Assembly (NCBI GenBank): GCA_030039715.1
Contig: JASHVA010000068.1
Location: 1-13,933 of the forward strand
DNA from: Thermoplasmata archaeon
GTDB lineage: Archaea; Thermoplasmatota; Thermoplasmata; Lutacidiplasmatales; UBA184
Length of the DNA stretch: 13,933 bases
Reading direction: 5' to 3'
In this document: piece by piece, positions 13,510 to 13,933 of the stretch
Numbering within the stretch: position 1 is the stretch's first letter
Layout of the letters: each line of letters opens with the position of its first letter
The notes under the pieces: generated by a model
Seen by the model: the letters and a program-made list of their open reading frames with translations, nothing else
Database searches by the model: none
Told to the model about the DNA's origin: nothing
Position numbers and translations under genes: made by a program

Positions 13510-13933
13510 ATGGGGCGTTTGATCTACTTCATTATCGCGTCGCTTGACGGCTTCATTGAGGACTCCAAGGGTAGTTTTCAGTGGAGCGTACCCTCGGAGG
13601 ACGCGTTCGAGTTCGTGAACACTCTCAGTCGAGGGTGGACCACGCAGCTCCTCGGGCGTCGGATGTACGAGGTCATGCTCTATTGGGAGAATTTTCCGGT
13701 CGACGGGACGGTCACGGCCCCCGAACGCGACTTCGCACGACAATGGCAGGCCGCGGACAAGATCGTCTACTCTCGCTCGATGCAATCCCCCTCGAGCAGA
13801 AGGACTCGGATTGAGCGGGAGTTCAAGCCGGCGGCCATCCGTCGCCTCAAGCGCGAAACCCGCGGGGACCTCAGCGTCGCCGGCGCGGAGTTGGCCGGGC
13901 AGGCGATTCGGGCGGGACTTGTTGACGAGCTCC
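13510..13933 (+). CDS. DHFR/RibD-C fold reductase family protein, 3' end cut by the window edge
   Basis: 141 codons are visible of a family usually about 180-190 aa long, so roughly the last quarter is missing. The N-terminus GRLIYFIIASLDGFIED and the following WSVPSEDAFEFVN ... LLGRRMYEVMLYWEN are hallmark stretches of the small dihydrofolate-reductase-like (RibD C-terminal domain, YyaP/YwjB-type) proteins, which bind NADPH in a Rossmann-like fold. The visible C-terminal part has the nucleotide-binding region KRETRGDLSVAGAELAGQAIRAGLVDEL (glycine-rich loop GDLSVAGAEL). They are not true folate or riboflavin enzymes; substrates are mostly unknown. The ATG at 13510 is bounded by an in-frame TAG at 13501. 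No TATA box at the leaderless distance; the nearest AT-rich patch is about 13411-13418, implying a leader that contains the inverted repeat at 13479-13499. Divergent from the NTase operon. Confidence 0.9.
   Translation, partial: MGRLIYFIIASLDGFIEDSKGSFQWSVPSEDAFEFVNTLSRGWTTQLLGRRMYEVMLYWENFPVDGTVTAPERDFARQWQAADKIVYSRSMQSPSSRRTRIEREFKPAAIRRLKRETRGDLSVAGAELAGQAIRAGLVDEL

Noticed and set aside
13300..13510. tRNA or CRISPR-like structure in the gene-free gap.
   Set aside because: No cloverleaf arms or GTTCRA-type T loop at the right spacing, and no regularly spaced repeats; only two isolated inverted repeats.
13129..13785. 218-residue minus-strand open frame across the reductase gene and the gap.
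   Set aside because: It overlaps the DHFR-like gene antisense and the NTase partner gene in another frame, and its translation shows no domain pattern; the plus-strand reading has hallmark family motifs.

Overview
This is a GC-rich window (only short AT-rich promoter patches) that most likely comes from a high-GC archaeon, with uncultured Thermoplasmatota from soil or sediment as my best guess. The reasons are: (i) TATA-like octamers centred about 25-30 bases upstream of several ATG/GTG codons with no Shine-Dalgarno motif, which is the pattern of archaeal leaderless genes; (ii) a large sequon-rich surface protein ending in three ESGLP-type beta-sandwich repeats, a C-terminal membrane anchor and a basic/proline tail, as is common in that phylum; (iii) no bacterial -10/-35 promoters or rho-independent terminators that I could see. 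The assignment is inference, not proof.

Layout. 1-26: the very start of a probable leaderless gene leaving the left edge. 79-1280 (minus): a two-TM protein with a possible PH-like domain, followed by a small membrane-anchored secreted protein. 1379-5336: two paralogous class III adenylate cyclase / TolB-like / TPR proteins placed tail to tail. 5409-7546 (minus): a small GNAT acetyltransferase resembling AAC(3)-I enzymes, followed by a DHA2-type MFS exporter. 7691-10933 (plus): a 1080-residue cell-surface beta-helix protein. 10936-11940 (minus): a double-GNAT acetyltransferase whose stop codon lies 2 bases from that of the surface protein. 12118-13253 (minus): a two-gene toxin-antitoxin-like operon (an unrecognised 186-aa protein, then an MNT/AbiEii-like nucleotidyltransferase) behind the strongest TATA box of the window and a perfect palindromic operator candidate. 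13510-13933 (plus): the 5' part of a DHFR/RibD-fold reductase gene cut by the right edge.

How the genes may work together. The cyclase pair is the clearest functional theme: both copies keep the metal, adenine-selecting and transition-state residues of adenylate cyclases, so this cell should make cAMP through two related soluble enzymes with C-terminal protein-interaction repeats; no cAMP receptor lies in the window. The small GNAT and the MFS exporter could be a detoxification pair, although each has its own promoter. The remainder reads as an accessory chromosomal region with mostly single-gene transcription units. I found no rRNA, tRNA, CRISPR array or insertion sequence.
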